A DNA stretch of 64,000 nucleotides, taken from the NCBI RefSeq assembly GCF_022414575.1, contig NZ_JADWYQ010000004.1, positions 124,001-188,000 of the forward strand, in the 5' to 3' direction. This DNA comes from Streptomyces sp. MUM 178J. Lineage in GTDB: Bacteria > Actinomycetota > Actinomycetes > Streptomycetales > Streptomycetaceae. Positions 41,404-50,293 of the stretch are shown here, in pieces (position 1 is the stretch's first letter; every line of letters starts with the position of its first letter). The position numbers and the translations under genes were made by a program. The notes under the pieces are model-generated. The model saw nothing but the letters and a program-made list of their open reading frames with translations, searched no databases and was not told where the DNA came from.

Positions 41404-42629
41404 CGGCGTTCCCGCGCCAGCGCACGGCCACGCCCCCCGCGCACCCGCTGCGCCCCCGTCTCGTCCCCGGACTCGCGTTCGCCGCGCTGGGCGTTCTCCT
41501 CGCCTGGTGCGTCCATCTGCTGCTGCCGGATGTGCCCCTGCTCACCGCCTCGGTGGCCCTCGGCATCGCGGCCGCCCAGCTGCCAGGCGTCCGCACGGCG
41601 GTGCGCACCACGGCCCGCCCCGGTCTGTCGTTCGCGGCGAAGCGCCTGATGCGCGTCGGCATCGTGCTGCTCGGGTTGCGGCTCGGTCTCGATGCCGTCC
41701 TGGGGCTCGGCTGGGCCGCCGTGGGCGTGGTGCTCGGCGTCGTCGCCGCCACCTTCCTCGGCACCTGGCTGCTCGGCCGGCGGCTCGGGCTGCCGGGCGA
41801 CCAGCCGCTGCTGATCGCCGCCGGATACGCGATCTGCGGCGCGTCGGCGATCGGCGCGGTCGGCGAGGTGCGGCGGAGCGACGAGCGGGACACGGCCGCG
41901 TCGGTCGCCCTCGTGACGCTGTGCGGGACCCTCGCCATCGTCGTACTGCCCCTGCTGCAGCAGCCGTTGCAGCTCAGCGACGCGGAGTTCGGCCGCTGGG
42001 CCGGGGCGAGCGTCCACGACGTCGGACAGGTGGTCGCGGCCGCGCAGACCGCGGGCCCCGGCGCGCTCGACGAGGCGGTGCTCGTCAAGCTGACGCGGGT
42101 GGCGCTGCTCGCACCGCTGGTCGCCGCCGTCGCCCTGTCCGTGCGGGGCCGGCTGCGGCATGCCCGTACGGCCGCGGCGGGCGGCCGGACCCGGCCGACA
42201 CATGCCCGGTTTCCGGGTCCGGGGATCGCGCTCCCGGCCCGCCGTCCGGGCCGACGGCACCCGGTCGGCGGGTCCGGCCGTGCCGCTCCCGGGGTCGACG
42301 ACGGGGCCGGTGGCCGGGCCGACGACGGGTCCGGTGGCGGGGCGGGCCGCGCCGCAGGCGGCGCACGGCCGCCGCTCGTGCCGCTGTTCGTCGTCGGCTT
42401 CCTCGCCATGGCGGCGCTGAGCAGCACCGGACTGCTTTCCCCGTCGGTGCTGCACGCGGCGGGTCAGACGCGGGAGCTGCTGCTCGCGGCCGCGCTGTTC
42501 GGGCTCGGCAGCGCGGTCGACCTGCCGTCGCTGGCCCGGACCGGCCGCCGGGCAGCGGCGCTGGGGCTGGCGGCCTGGGTGCTCGTCGCATCCGCCGCGT
42601 ACGCCGGGGTGGCCCTGCTCCCGCGGTGA
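41400..42629 (+). CDS. YeiH-family putative sulfate/sulfite exporter
   Basis: A 409-residue membrane protein of the YeiH/PF03601 family, with about ten hydrophobic segments. Family blocks are KRLMRVGIVLLGLRLGLD, AAGYAICGASAIGAVGEV and VHDVGQVVAAAQ. Between about residues 255 and 325 it carries a Gly/Arg/Pro-rich insertion that shorter relatives of about 340 residues lack. The GTG at 41400 overlaps the dioxygenase stop (GTGA). It probably exports sulfite or a related anion formed from cysteine. Confidence 0.88.
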   Translation: MTAFPRQRTATPPAHPLRPRLVPGLAFAALGVLLAWCVHLLLPDVPLLTASVALGIAAAQLPGVRTAVRTTARPGLSFAAKRLMRVGIVLLGLRLGLDAVLGLGWAAVGVVLGVVAATFLGTWLLGRRLGLPGDQPLLIAAGYAICGASAIGAVGEVRRSDERDTAASVALVTLCGTLAIVVLPLLQQPLQLSDAEFGRWAGASVHDVGQVVAAAQTAGPGALDEAVLVKLTRVALLAPLVAAVALSVRGRLRHARTAAAGGRTRPTHARFPGPGIALPARRPGRRHPVGGSGRAAPGVDDGAGGRADDGSGGGAGRAAGGARPPLVPLFVVGFLAMAALSSTGLLSPSVLHAAGQTRELLLAAALFGLGSAVDLPSLARTGRRAAALGLAAWVLVASAAYAGVALLPR

Positions 42630-42669
42630 GCCCGCCCGCCGCCCGTCGCTCCGCCCGGCATCCCTCCCG

Positions 42670-43653
42670 TCATTCGACCGTGACGACCGTGTGCGTGCCC
42701 TTCGCCGCCAGCTTGTGGCCGTCGCGTACATCGGCCACCCAGGTGACCAGCGCGTACTCGCCCGGTGTGAAGGGCACCCGGACGACGACCGACCTGCCGG
42801 GGGAGACCGGCGGAGTGCCGACGCTGCCGAGCGGGAAGGGCGGCGGCACGGACCAGTCGTGGTTGTCGACCGCGACGAAGAACCGGTGCACGTCCTCCGC
42901 CGTCTTGCCGGGGTACAGCTTGTAGAAGGCCGCCTCGTTGACCTGGTCCAGGGCGTTGAAGAACAGCAGCGGCTCCCCGGCGCGCAGGGTGCGCGGCGTC
43001 AGATAGCGCGCCCCGGCGCCCGGCCTGTCGTACGAGGCGACGACGGCCCGCGGCGCGGGCGGCCGCCCCGCCGGGCCGCCGGAGACCGTGAGTGTGCGGA
43101 TGCGCTCCTCGCCGACGGGCAGCTCGCGGTTCTGGAAGTCCTTGTACTCGATCAGCAGATAGCTGCCCGGCCGCAGGAGCTGGGTGAAGGTCACCGGGTG
43201 TCCCGGCTTGGTGAGCGCGCCGCCCAGCAGTTCGGCCGAGGCGCTCAGGAGCGTGGCGCCCCGTACGCTCTCGTCCCGGTCGTCGGAGAACGACATCCGC
43301 AGCCCGGTGCGGAAGTCGTCGAGCGCGTCGGGCCTGCGCAGCCGGACGAGGCCGATCTGTCCGGCCGTCGCGTCGGTCGTGGAGACCGCGAAGCTCGCGG
43401 GGCCGGGACGCGCCACGGCGGGTACGACTAAGTCATCGGCGGTGGCGACGACGGTGTACGAGTTCCTGCGGTCCTCAGAAGCCGCCGCCTCCGTCCGGCC
43501 GCGGGCGGCGTCCGCGGCCGCCGCCGAGTCGGGCGCGGCGCCGGCGGCGGTCGCCGCGCCGGGCGCGAGGCCGGTGAGCAGCGCGGCGGCGGTCAGCAGA
43601 GTGAGTCCGGCGGCTGCGGCGGATGTGGTGCGTCGCCGTGCTCTTGAGAACAT
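42670..43653 (-). CDS. secreted protein of unknown function with a TTA codon
   Basis: A 327-residue protein with a Sec signal peptide: three arginines, a hydrophobic stretch AAAGLTLLTAAALLTGLA, and an Ala-rich cleavage zone near residue 37. The mature part is soluble, without cysteines in a pattern, and has two Ig-like-looking halves; no known family is recognised. Leu75 is encoded by TTA (43429-43431 on the + strand), the rare codon read by bldA tRNA, so its synthesis may be delayed to differentiation. It converges on the YeiH gene and is separate from the xylB gene upstream. Confidence 0.8.
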   Translation of the reverse strand: MFSRARRRTTSAAAAGLTLLTAAALLTGLAPGAATAAGAAPDSAAAADAARGRTEAAASEDRRNSYTVVATADDLVVPAVARPGPASFAVSTTDATAGQIGLVRLRRPDALDDFRTGLRMSFSDDRDESVRGATLLSASAELLGGALTKPGHPVTFTQLLRPGSYLLIEYKDFQNRELPVGEERIRTLTVSGGPAGRPPAPRAVVASYDRPGAGARYLTPRTLRAGEPLLFFNALDQVNEAAFYKLYPGKTAEDVHRFFVAVDNHDWSVPPPFPLGSVGTPPVSPGRSVVVRVPFTPGEYALVTWVADVRDGHKLAAKGTHTVVTVE

Positions 43654-43807
43654 GGGGCCTCCTGGGACACGGATGGGTGACGCACCGTACGCCCCTCGCC
43701 TCGGCTCGCCGTCGACTCCTCGTCGTGAGCGCCTCGACGGAGGCGACGGCCGGCCGCGGTGTGCCGCTCCCGGCCCGGCTGCGTTGTCCCGCGGCGGTCC
43801 GGGCCGG

Positions 43808-45283
43808 TCAGGCGAGCAGTGCGGGCGTCGCGCGGGTCAGGACGTCCGTCACCCGGTTCCAGGTCTCGACGTCGCGTTCCACCGGCGGCAGCTCGGCGGT
43901 GTGCCCGCTCTGCCAGCCGGCCGCCAGCGTCACCGGGTCCTCGCCCGAGGCGGCCGCCGCCGCGAGGGCCGCCGCTCCCAGGGCGACCAGCTCGCCGTTC
44001 TGCGGGATCAGCAGGGGGCGGCCGGAGAGCCGCCGCACCGTCTCCACCCAGTGGCGTCCGCGCGCGCCGCCGCCGACCAGCCGCAGCGGACGGGCGGCGA
44101 CATCGGGATCGGCCGGGTCGAGTCCGCAGGCGCGCAGCACCTCGTCCAGGGCCCGCAGCACGGTCACCGTCGCGCCCTCATAGGCCGCGCCGAGGATCTG
44201 GTGCCGGGTGGTGGCGTGTCGCAGCCCGGTCAGCAGGCCGGAGGCGGACGGCAGATCGGGGGTCCGCTCGCCGTCCAGATACGGCAGCAGCACCACCTCG
44301 CCGCCCGCCTGCGCGGCGTCCCGGTGCAGACCGAGGACAGCGGCGACCTTGTCGACGGCCTGGGTGCAGTTGAGAGTGCAGGCCAGCGGCAGATAGGTGC
44401 CGTCTGCGGCCGCGAACCCGGCGACGGAGGGGCGGGTGGGGCGCGTGCGGGTGGCGGCGAACACGGTGCCCGAGGTGCCCAGGCTGAGCACAGGATGGTC
44501 CAGCAGTCCCGCGCCGCCCAGCCCGAGGCCGACGGCGGCGGCCATGTTGTCGCCCGTACCGGCGGCGACCGCGATCCCCTCGGGCAGGCCGAGGTCCCGG
44601 GCCGCCTCGGCGGTCAGCGAGCCGACGCGCACGGCGCCGGTGGCCGCCACCGGCGGCAGCAGGGCCGGGTCGAGCCCCACGAGGCCGAGCAGTTCGGGGT
44701 CGTATGCGCCGTCGGCGGTCGAGTACCAGCAGGTTCCCGAGGCGTCGCCCGGGTCAGTGGCGGGCGTGCCGGCCAGCCGCTCCGTGAGGAAGTCGTGCGG
44801 CAGCCGCACCGCGGCGGCGGACCGGGCCGTATGCGGCTCGTGCTCGCGCAGCCACTGCCACTTGGCGGCCGTCATCGAGGCGACGGGAACGGAGCCGGTG
44901 CGCGCGGCCCAGGCGTCCGCTCCGCCGAGGGCCCCGGTCAGGGCCGCGGCCTGCGGGGCCGAACGCGTGTCGTTCCACAGCAGAGCGGGCCGCAGGGGCC
45001 GGCCCTCACCGTCCAGGACGACCAGTCCGTGCTGCTGGCCCGCGACCGCGATGCCCGTGACCGCGGCGGCGGGGAGCCCGGACTCCTTGAGTCCGGCGGC
45101 CACCGCCTCGCGCAGCGCCCGCCACCACACCTCCGGGTCGCTCTCGCGCGCCCCGTCCGCCCCGCCGACCTGGTGCGCGGCCCGGCCGACGGCGAGCACG
45201 GCCCCCGTGCCGGCGTTGGTGAACGCCGCCTTGGCGGACTGGGTGGAGCTGTCCACGCCGATGACGACCCGGTGTGCCGGCAT
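43808..45283 (-). CDS. xylB: xylulokinase
   Basis: A 491-residue FGGY-family sugar kinase that phosphorylates D-xylulose. The N-terminal VVIGVDSSTQSAKAAF, the GQQHGLVVLD and ALLWNDTRS substrate segments, the SLGTSGTVFA phosphate loop and the C-terminal RLVGGGARGRHWVE block are all xylulokinase-like. GAGGAGAG upstream selects the ATG at 45283. It is divergent from xylA over a 268-bp gap with an AT-rich operator-like site, so the two are likely controlled together by the ROK protein encoded at 47188. Confidence 0.94.
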   Translation of the reverse strand: MPAHRVVIGVDSSTQSAKAAFTNAGTGAVLAVGRAAHQVGGADGARESDPEVWWRALREAVAAGLKESGLPAAAVTGIAVAGQQHGLVVLDGEGRPLRPALLWNDTRSAPQAAALTGALGGADAWAARTGSVPVASMTAAKWQWLREHEPHTARSAAAVRLPHDFLTERLAGTPATDPGDASGTCWYSTADGAYDPELLGLVGLDPALLPPVAATGAVRVGSLTAEAARDLGLPEGIAVAAGTGDNMAAAVGLGLGGAGLLDHPVLSLGTSGTVFAATRTRPTRPSVAGFAAADGTYLPLACTLNCTQAVDKVAAVLGLHRDAAQAGGEVVLLPYLDGERTPDLPSASGLLTGLRHATTRHQILGAAYEGATVTVLRALDEVLRACGLDPADPDVAARPLRLVGGGARGRHWVETVRRLSGRPLLIPQNGELVALGAAALAAAAASGEDPVTLAAGWQSGHTAELPPVERDVETWNRVTDVLTRATPALLA

Positions 45284-45551
45284 TGCCCACTCTCCTCGCT
45301 GCCCTTTTTGCTGTGGCGGAAACAAATTACGCCAGGTGATGCGGAAGGAAAAGGTCCTGAGAGGTCTTGGGGGGCTACGGGGCTCCGGAGGGCTTCTCTG
45401 AGGCGCGGAACCCGTGCATAATTAGTTCACATAGACAACAAAATAAGTCGACCATGCTTGGCTGACGCTGCCGTCCGCGCCCCCGTGCGCTCCATGTGCA
45501 GTCCGCGTGCAAGTCCGTATGCAGTCCCTCTCTGGCGAAGGCGGTTGCCCG
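45284..45551. other. xylB-xylA divergent control region
   Basis: This 268-bp gap is GC-rich except for an AT-rich patch at about 45418-45450, which carries the inverted repeat listed below. Both promoters must lie here. On the xylB strand TTATTT and AATTAT are 17 nt apart and could be a weak promoter overlapping the operator. The xylA ribosome binding site GAAGGCGG is at about 45537-45544. Confidence 0.55.
45422..45442. promoter_or_regulatory. candidate XylR (ROK) operator between xylB and xylA
   Basis: TTAGTT (45422-45427) and AACAAA (45437-45442) form an inverted repeat with a 9-nt centre and one mismatch, in the only AT-rich patch of the gap. ROK repressors of xylose genes recognise AT-rich sites of the TT-x-GTT-N-AAC-x-AA kind. 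The likely binder is the ROK protein encoded at 47188-48453. Confidence 0.6.
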
Positions 45552-46724
45552 ATGTCGGAACGCTTCACCCCCACCCCCGAGGACCGTTTCAGCTTTGGCC
45601 TGTGGACCGTCGGCTGGCAGGGCCGGGACCCCTTCGGAGACGCCACCCGGCCGCCCCTCGACCCGGTCGAGACCGTCGACCGGCTCGCCGGTCTCGGAGC
45701 GTGGGGCGTCACCTTCCACGATGACGACCTGATCCCCTTCTGCGCCTCCGACGCCGAGCGGCGAGGGCGCGTCGCACGCTTCCGCCGGGCGCTCGACACG
45801 ACGGGCATGGCCGTGCCGATGGCCACCACCAACCTCTTCACCCACCCCGTCTTCAAGGACGGCGCCTTCACCGCCAACGACCGCGAGGTGCGCCGCTTCG
45901 CGCTCCGCAAGACCCTCCGCAACATCGACCTCGCCGCCGAACTGGGCGCGCGCGTCTATGTCGCGTGGGGCGGGCGCGAGGGGGCCGAGTCGGGGGCGGC
46001 GAAGGATGTGCGCACCGCGCTGGACCGGCTGAAGGAAGCGTTCGACCTGCTCGGGCAGTATGTGCTGGAGCAGGGTTACGAGCTGCGCTTCGCACTGGAG
46101 CCAAAACCCAACGAGCCGCGCGGGGACATCCTGCTGCCGACGGTCGGGCATGCGTTGGCGTTCATCGAGCGGCTGGAGCGGCCCGAGCTGTACGGGGTCA
46201 ACCCCGAGGTGGGCCATGAGCAGATGGCCGGGCTCAACGTCAGCCACGGCGTGGCCCAGGCCCTGTGGGCGGACAAGCTCTTCCACATCGACCTCAACGG
46301 CCAGAGCGGCGTCAAGTACGACCAGGACCTCCGCTTCGGCGCGGGCGATCTGCGCGCGGCGTTCTGGCTGGTCGACCTGTTGGAGGAGGCGGGGTACGAG
46401 GGGCCGAGGCACTTCGACTTCAAGCCGCCGAGGACGGAGGACACGCAGGGGGTGTGGGCGTCGGCCGCGGGCTGTATGCGCGCCTATCTGATCCTCCGGG
46501 AACGGGCGACCGCCTTCCGCGCGGACCCGGATGTCCGGGACGCCCTGCGCGCGGCCCGCCTCGACGACCTCCGCCGCCCTACGGCGGACGACGGCCTTGC
46601 GGGCCTCCTCGCGGACCGCACGGCGTACGAGGACTTCGACGCGGAGGCGGCGGGGGAGCGGGGGATGGCGTTCGAGGTGCTGGACCAGTTGGCGCTGGAG
46701 CACCTGACGGGTGCGCGCGGCTGA
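45552..46724 (+). CDS. xylA: xylose isomerase
   Basis: A 390-residue class I xylose isomerase, converting D-xylose to D-xylulose. Its N-terminus [20 protein letters not shown] and the catalytic His in [12 protein letters not shown] are the actinobacterial XylA pattern. Metal ligands appear in [23 protein letters not shown] and [19 protein letters not shown]. The ATG at 45552 agrees with other Streptomyces enzymes and has GAAGGCGG 7 nt upstream. It is divergent from xylB. A strong hairpin starts right after the stop codon. Confidence 0.97.
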   Translation: MSERFTPTPEDRFSFGLWTVGWQGRDPFGDATRPPLDPVETVDRLAGLGAWGVTFHDDDLIPFCASDAERRGRVARFRRALDTTGMAVPMATTNLFTHPVFKDGAFTANDREVRRFALRKTLRNIDLAAELGARVYVAWGGREGAESGAAKDVRTALDRLKEAFDLLGQYVLEQGYELRFALEPKPNEPRGDILLPTVGHALAFIERLERPELYGVNPEVGHEQMAGLNVSHGVAQALWADKLFHIDLNGQSGVKYDQDLRFGAGDLRAAFWLVDLLEEAGYEGPRHFDFKPPRTEDTQGVWASAAGCMRAYLILRERATAFRADPDVRDALRAARLDDLRRPTADDGLAGLLADRTAYEDFDAEAAGERGMAFEVLDQLALEHLTGARG

Positions 46725-46725
46725 G

Positions 46726-46752
46726 GCGGGGCGGTTTCTCTCCCCGCCCCGC
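46726..46752 (+). terminator. xylA terminator hairpin
   Basis: GCGGGGCGG (46726-46734) pairs with CCGCCCCGC (46744-46752) around TTTCTCTCC. It begins 2 nt after the xylA stop codon. The stem is 9 bp, all G/C. Confidence 0.7.
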
Positions 46753-47036
46753 TCTCCCCCTCCGCCCTGAGGCGTGGGGGACCCTTATCCCGAAACCGGG
46801 GGCTCCGCCTCCGGACCCCCTCTGCGGCGCTCGGTGCGGCGGCTCCCGCGCAGTGCGTCGGCACGGGCGAGCGGTCCCCGCCGGCGTCGCTTCGCGCCGC
46901 CGGCGCGCCCTGCAGCCCGGTTCCGGTGCAGTGCCGGCGCGCGTACGGGCCGGCTCGGCGCACGGCGCCCGCAGCGGGCGGTGGGCCCGGTCGTCCGCGC
47001 GGAGCGCCGGGTCGTGCAGGGGGTGCGGGGGCGGAG

Positions 47037-47166
47037 CCCCCGGTACAGCGGAGCCCCCGGTACAGCGGAGCCCCCGGTACAGCGGAGCCCCCGGTACAGC
47101 GGAGCCCCCGGTACAGCGGAGCCCCCGGTACAGCGGAGCCCCCGGTACAGCGGAGCCCCCGGTACA
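47037..47166. repeat. 17-bp tandem repeat array (7 full copies plus a part)
   Basis: The unit CCCCCGGTACAGCGGAG occurs seven times without change from 47037 to 47155, then a partial eighth copy (CCCCCGGTACA) is followed by T instead of G. The unit length is not a multiple of three. GCGGAG just before the first copy extends the array on the left. It lies 21 bp past the stop of the ROK gene and has no spacers, so it is not a CRISPR. Confidence 0.92.
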
Positions 47167-47187
47167 TCAGGGGGTTGGTGGGAGAGG

Positions 47188-48453
47188 TCAGGACGGGGCG
47201 AACGCCGCGGGGTCGGACAGGGCCGATTGGAGGACCAGTCCCGCTGCGCCGCGGGAGGCGTCCGTCGTGGGGGAGGCGGGCCGCAGGCGGCCGCCGCCGG
47301 GCGACCAGAGGCCGGAGACCACCCGGGTGGAGAGCTCCGCCTCCGCGGGCGGGGCCAGCCAGCGGAACAGCGGCCGGTAGATCCCGCCGAGAACGACCGC
47401 GTCCGGGTCGAAGAGGTTCACCGCGCCCGACAGCACCCGGCCCAGCACCCCGCCCGCCCCTTCGAGTGCGGCCAGCGCGGCCGTGTCGTCGGCCGCGGCC
47501 CGCCGTTCCAGCTCCGCCACACCGGGCGCGCCGGACTCCCCGTCCAGCCCGGCGGCCCGCAGCAGCGCCGACTGCCCCGTGTACTGCTCAAGGCAGCCCC
47601 GCGCCCCGCACCGGCACAGCCGCCCCTGCGGATCGACCGTCAGATGCCCGATCTCCCCGGCGAACCCGTGCGCGCCGCCGAGCAGCTCACCGTCGAGGAC
47701 CAGTGCTCCGCCGACCCCGATCTCTCCGGTCAGATAGAGGAAGCCGCGCACCTCGCCGAGGCCCTCGGCCTTCAGGCCCCCGAACCACAGCTCCGCCAGC
47801 GCGGCGAGGTCCGCCTCGTTCCCCGCGGACACCGGCAGCGGGGGTGCGGCGGGACGCACCGCGCTCAGCTCCCGTGCGAACGGCTCCGCCGCCTCGACGC
47901 CGCGCCACCCGAGGTTGGGGGCCTCGCGTACGGCCCCCGCGTGCACCAGCCCCGGAAGGGCCAACCGCACACCCACCGGCCGCAGCTCCTGTTCCGCCGC
48001 CGAGGCGAGTGCACGCGCGGCGATGTCCGCCGCACGCCCGAGGACCCGCCCGGGGGAAGTGCCGCGGTTGTCGAGGTGCTCCACCAGCCGGACCCGGTCG
48101 GTGCCCGCGAGATCCGCCACGCACACGGACACATAGTCGACGTTGATCTCGACGCCGACCCCGGCCACTCCGGTGCGCGACACCTTCAGCACCGTGCCCG
48201 GCCGTCCCGCGTGTCCGCTGAAGGACTTCCCGGACTCGGTGAGGAACCCGCCGTCCAGCAGCTGCTCCACCAGCGAGGAGACGGCCGCACGGGTCAGCCC
48301 GACCCGTGCGGCGACCCCGGCGCGGGTCGCCTCGCCCTCGTGGCGCACGGCCCGCAGCACCAGGCTCAGGTTGTGGCGTCGCACGGTGTCGCGGTCCGCC
48401 TTGGGGCCCAGGGGCGTCCGGCCGCCCCTGGAACTGCCGTTCATGTCGTTCAT
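47188..48453 (-). CDS. ROK-family repressor, probable xylose regulator (XylR-like)
   Basis: A 421-residue ROK protein. The N-terminal HTH (VAARVGLTRAAVSSLVEQLL, about residues 47-66) is followed by a kinase-like domain with VGVEINVDYVSVCVADLAG and the zinc motif CRCGARGCLEQYTGQSALL. The start is ATG 48453 or 48444; both lack a clear ribosome binding site. It is beside xylA/xylB, and ROK proteins regulate xylose genes in actinobacteria and firmicutes, so it probably binds the operator at 45422-45442 and lets go with xylose. Binding of xylose is inference. Confidence 0.9.
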   Translation of the reverse strand: MNDMNGSSRGGRTPLGPKADRDTVRRHNLSLVLRAVRHEGEATRAGVAARVGLTRAAVSSLVEQLLDGGFLTESGKSFSGHAGRPGTVLKVSRTGVAGVGVEINVDYVSVCVADLAGTDRVRLVEHLDNRGTSPGRVLGRAADIAARALASAAEQELRPVGVRLALPGLVHAGAVREAPNLGWRGVEAAEPFARELSAVRPAAPPLPVSAGNEADLAALAELWFGGLKAEGLGEVRGFLYLTGEIGVGGALVLDGELLGGAHGFAGEIGHLTVDPQGRLCRCGARGCLEQYTGQSALLRAAGLDGESGAPGVAELERRAAADDTAALAALEGAGGVLGRVLSGAVNLFDPDAVVLGGIYRPLFRWLAPPAEAELSTRVVSGLWSPGGGRLRPASPTTDASRGAAGLVLQSALSDPAAFAPS

Positions 48454-48466
48454 CGCACGATCGAGC

Positions 48467-49672
48467 CTACGCGCCCGCCGGGGCCCTGCTCCTGCGGGTC
48501 TGTGCGACGGCGGGCGAACGGCGCAGTGCGAGGGAGATCAGCACCAGATCACGCGGTCCCCCGCCCGGCTCGGCGGGTCCGGCCGGGCCGGAGTCGTCGG
48601 AGGAAGCGGCTCCTGCCGAGGAGATGACCCTGCCCTCAGGATCGGCGGCCCGGGCCCGCAGCGCGGCGGAGATCATCGCCGCGTCGGCTGCGGCCCGCGC
48701 CTGCTCCGGGCAGACTCCGCGGCCGAGGGCGGCACGCTGGGCGTCGGCCCGCAGCACCCGGTCGAAGTACGGGTGCAGAAACAGCAGTCCGTCATGGATG
48801 TCCGACTCCCGCTGGGTGACCCGCAGGTCGACCGGCGCCCACCGGGGGATCCGCACCGAGGGCGTGGAGTGCGGCGCCACGGTGCGCAGCTCACGCCAGA
48901 GCGGACCGAGCCGCCGGTAGGCGCACCAGGCCGACCACTGGTGGGCCACCCGCCGGGCCAGCAGCGGCAGCACGAACCCCGCGGCGCTGAGCAGAGCGCC
49001 CAGCGAGGCGAGCGGCGGCGCGACGGAGGTGCTCAGCGCGTCCAGGTCGGCTCCGGCCCAACGGGCGAACACGGCCGCGCTCTTGCAGACGCTGTAGCCG
49101 AGGCTGAACAGCGAGCCGACGACGATGGTGACCAGCCCCGTGCGCAGCCACCCGTGGACCTTCCGCGACCAGCGCCAGCACATCGCCGTCATCGCAGCCG
49201 CCGCCACACTGTGGGCGGCCAGGTACAGCACGATCATCTCGCGGATGTACGGGGTGCCGGCGTAGTGCGTGTCCAGGTCGCGCAACCGCTCGACGGGGGC
49301 CTCGCCCAGGGAGAACAGCACGTTGAGGGCGACGACGACCGCCCCGTAGCCGTATATCCAGCGCCGTGCCACCGTCCGGGTCTCCTCGGGCGGACCCCCG
49401 CGCCAGTTGACCAGCAGCACCAGGCAGGAGGCGCCAAGCGCGGTCAGGATGCTGTAGACGAGCGGCGCGGAGAAGTTGGGCACGCCGGCGAGGCTGTTGA
49501 CGGCGGTGATGGTCGGCGGGGCCGCGAAGAAGAACGTGGACGCGGCGAGCGCCAGCAGCGCGCACACCGAGCGCAGCAGCGGATCACGCCAGTTGCGACG
49601 CATCCCCGGCAGCTTGAAGGCGAGCGCGAGGCCCAGCGCGGCGGCGGGGATGTAGTAGTCGGGCCCGTCCAC
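48467..49672 (-). CDS. MAB_1171c-type membrane protein
   Basis: A 401-residue protein with seven hydrophobic segments in its first 255 residues (YIPAAALGLALAFKL, LLALAASTFFFAA and so on) and a soluble tail of 150 residues. The tail has AYRRLGPLWRELR and PVDLRVTQRESDIHDGLLFL, characteristic of the MAB_1171c family of putative transporters. Function is unknown. Its start lies 3 nt from the stop of the ImmA/IrrE-like gene, so they share an operon with the XRE regulator upstream. The last 50 residues are low complexity. Confidence 0.85.
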   Translation of the reverse strand: MDGPDYYIPAAALGLALAFKLPGMRRNWRDPLLRSVCALLALAASTFFFAAPPTITAVNSLAGVPNFSAPLVYSILTALGASCLVLLVNWRGGPPEETRTVARRWIYGYGAVVVALNVLFSLGEAPVERLRDLDTHYAGTPYIREMIVLYLAAHSVAAAAMTAMCWRWSRKVHGWLRTGLVTIVVGSLFSLGYSVCKSAAVFARWAGADLDALSTSVAPPLASLGALLSAAGFVLPLLARRVAHQWSAWCAYRRLGPLWRELRTVAPHSTPSVRIPRWAPVDLRVTQRESDIHDGLLFLHPYFDRVLRADAQRAALGRGVCPEQARAAADAAMISAALRARAADPEGRVISSAGAASSDDSGPAGPAEPGGGPRDLVLISLALRRSPAVAQTRRSRAPAGA

Positions 49673-49675
49673 TCC

Positions 49676-50227
49676 TCAGCCCTGCGGACCGCGGTATCCC
49701 AGGGAGGCCTCGATGCGGCCGGCCAGCCCGTCACGGCTCGTCGGCCCCTTCCCCGCGCAGCCGCCGGACAGCCAGGCGCGGCACTTGCTGCCGAGCAGCA
49801 GGCCGAAGCTCTCGGCCTCGTTCTCCTCCGCCTGGTCGAAGCGGGTCCTCGCGGCCACCCTGAGCACGGTGTCCTGGATGTCCGCCTCGTCCGACAGCAG
49901 CCGGGCGGCGACGGCTGCGCCCTCGACGTGGTGGGTGCAGTGCCCCGCCTTCATATGCCACAACTCATGGCCGAGGATGACCACTTGGTGGTAGGGAGCG
50001 GTGCGGCGCTCGATGACGATCAGGTCCTGGTCGGTCATGTCGAGCCAGAGGCCGCTGGCGGTGCCCGGAGGGAACGAGGCTGTGCGGTAGCGCACGGGCC
50101 GGCCGCGGTGCCTGGCCATCCCTTCGCACAGGGCGGCGTAGAGATCGGCGGGTTCCGCCGGAGCGGGGAGATCGATTCCGGAGACCAGCTCGCCGCACAG
50201 CCGGCGCATCTCTTTGCCTATGCTCAC
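49676..50227 (-). CDS. ImmA/IrrE-like metallopeptidase (toxin-type)
   Basis: A 183-residue protein with the zinc-peptidase motif HELWHMKAGH, an HExxH helix, and a later Glu-rich helix FDQAEENEAESFG that would supply the third ligand. ImmA/IrrE proteins cleave or inactivate a partner regulator. GAGAGGAG 6 nt ahead sets the GTG at 50227. The gene lies 66 nt after the XRE regulator and 3 nt before the MAB_1171c gene. The likely target is the XRE protein, but this is inferred only from their pairing. Confidence 0.85.
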   Translation of the reverse strand: MSIGKEMRRLCGELVSGIDLPAPAEPADLYAALCEGMARHRGRPVRYRTASFPPGTASGLWLDMTDQDLIVIERRTAPYHQVVILGHELWHMKAGHCTHHVEGAAVAARLLSDEADIQDTVLRVAARTRFDQAEENEAESFGLLLGSKCRAWLSGGCAGKGPTSRDGLAGRIEASLGYRGPQG

Positions 50228-50293
50228 CGTTCTCCTCTCCCCTGAAGCGCGCGGGCGGACACGTGTGCGGCCGACGCTGTCCGGAAATCGGGG

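Larger units (their letters stand above)
46725..47187. other. 463-bp noncoding region between convergent xylA and xylR-type gene
   Basis: It holds the xylA terminator hairpin (46726-46752), a GC-rich piece resembling dispersed Streptomyces repeats (CCGGGGGCTCCGCC at about 46797), and the 17-bp tandem array at 47037-47166. ORFs crossing the array have a repeating protein pattern caused by the repeats, and they are not genes. Confidence 0.6.

Noticed and set aside
47037..47166. CRISPR array at the 17-bp repeats
   Set aside because: The copies are directly joined, with no unique spacers, and no cas genes are near.
46774..48146. Proteins with a repeating PRYSGAPGTAEPPVQ pattern
   Set aside because: The pattern comes from the noncoding 17-bp repeat read in all three frames; the rest of these frames is antisense to the ROK gene.
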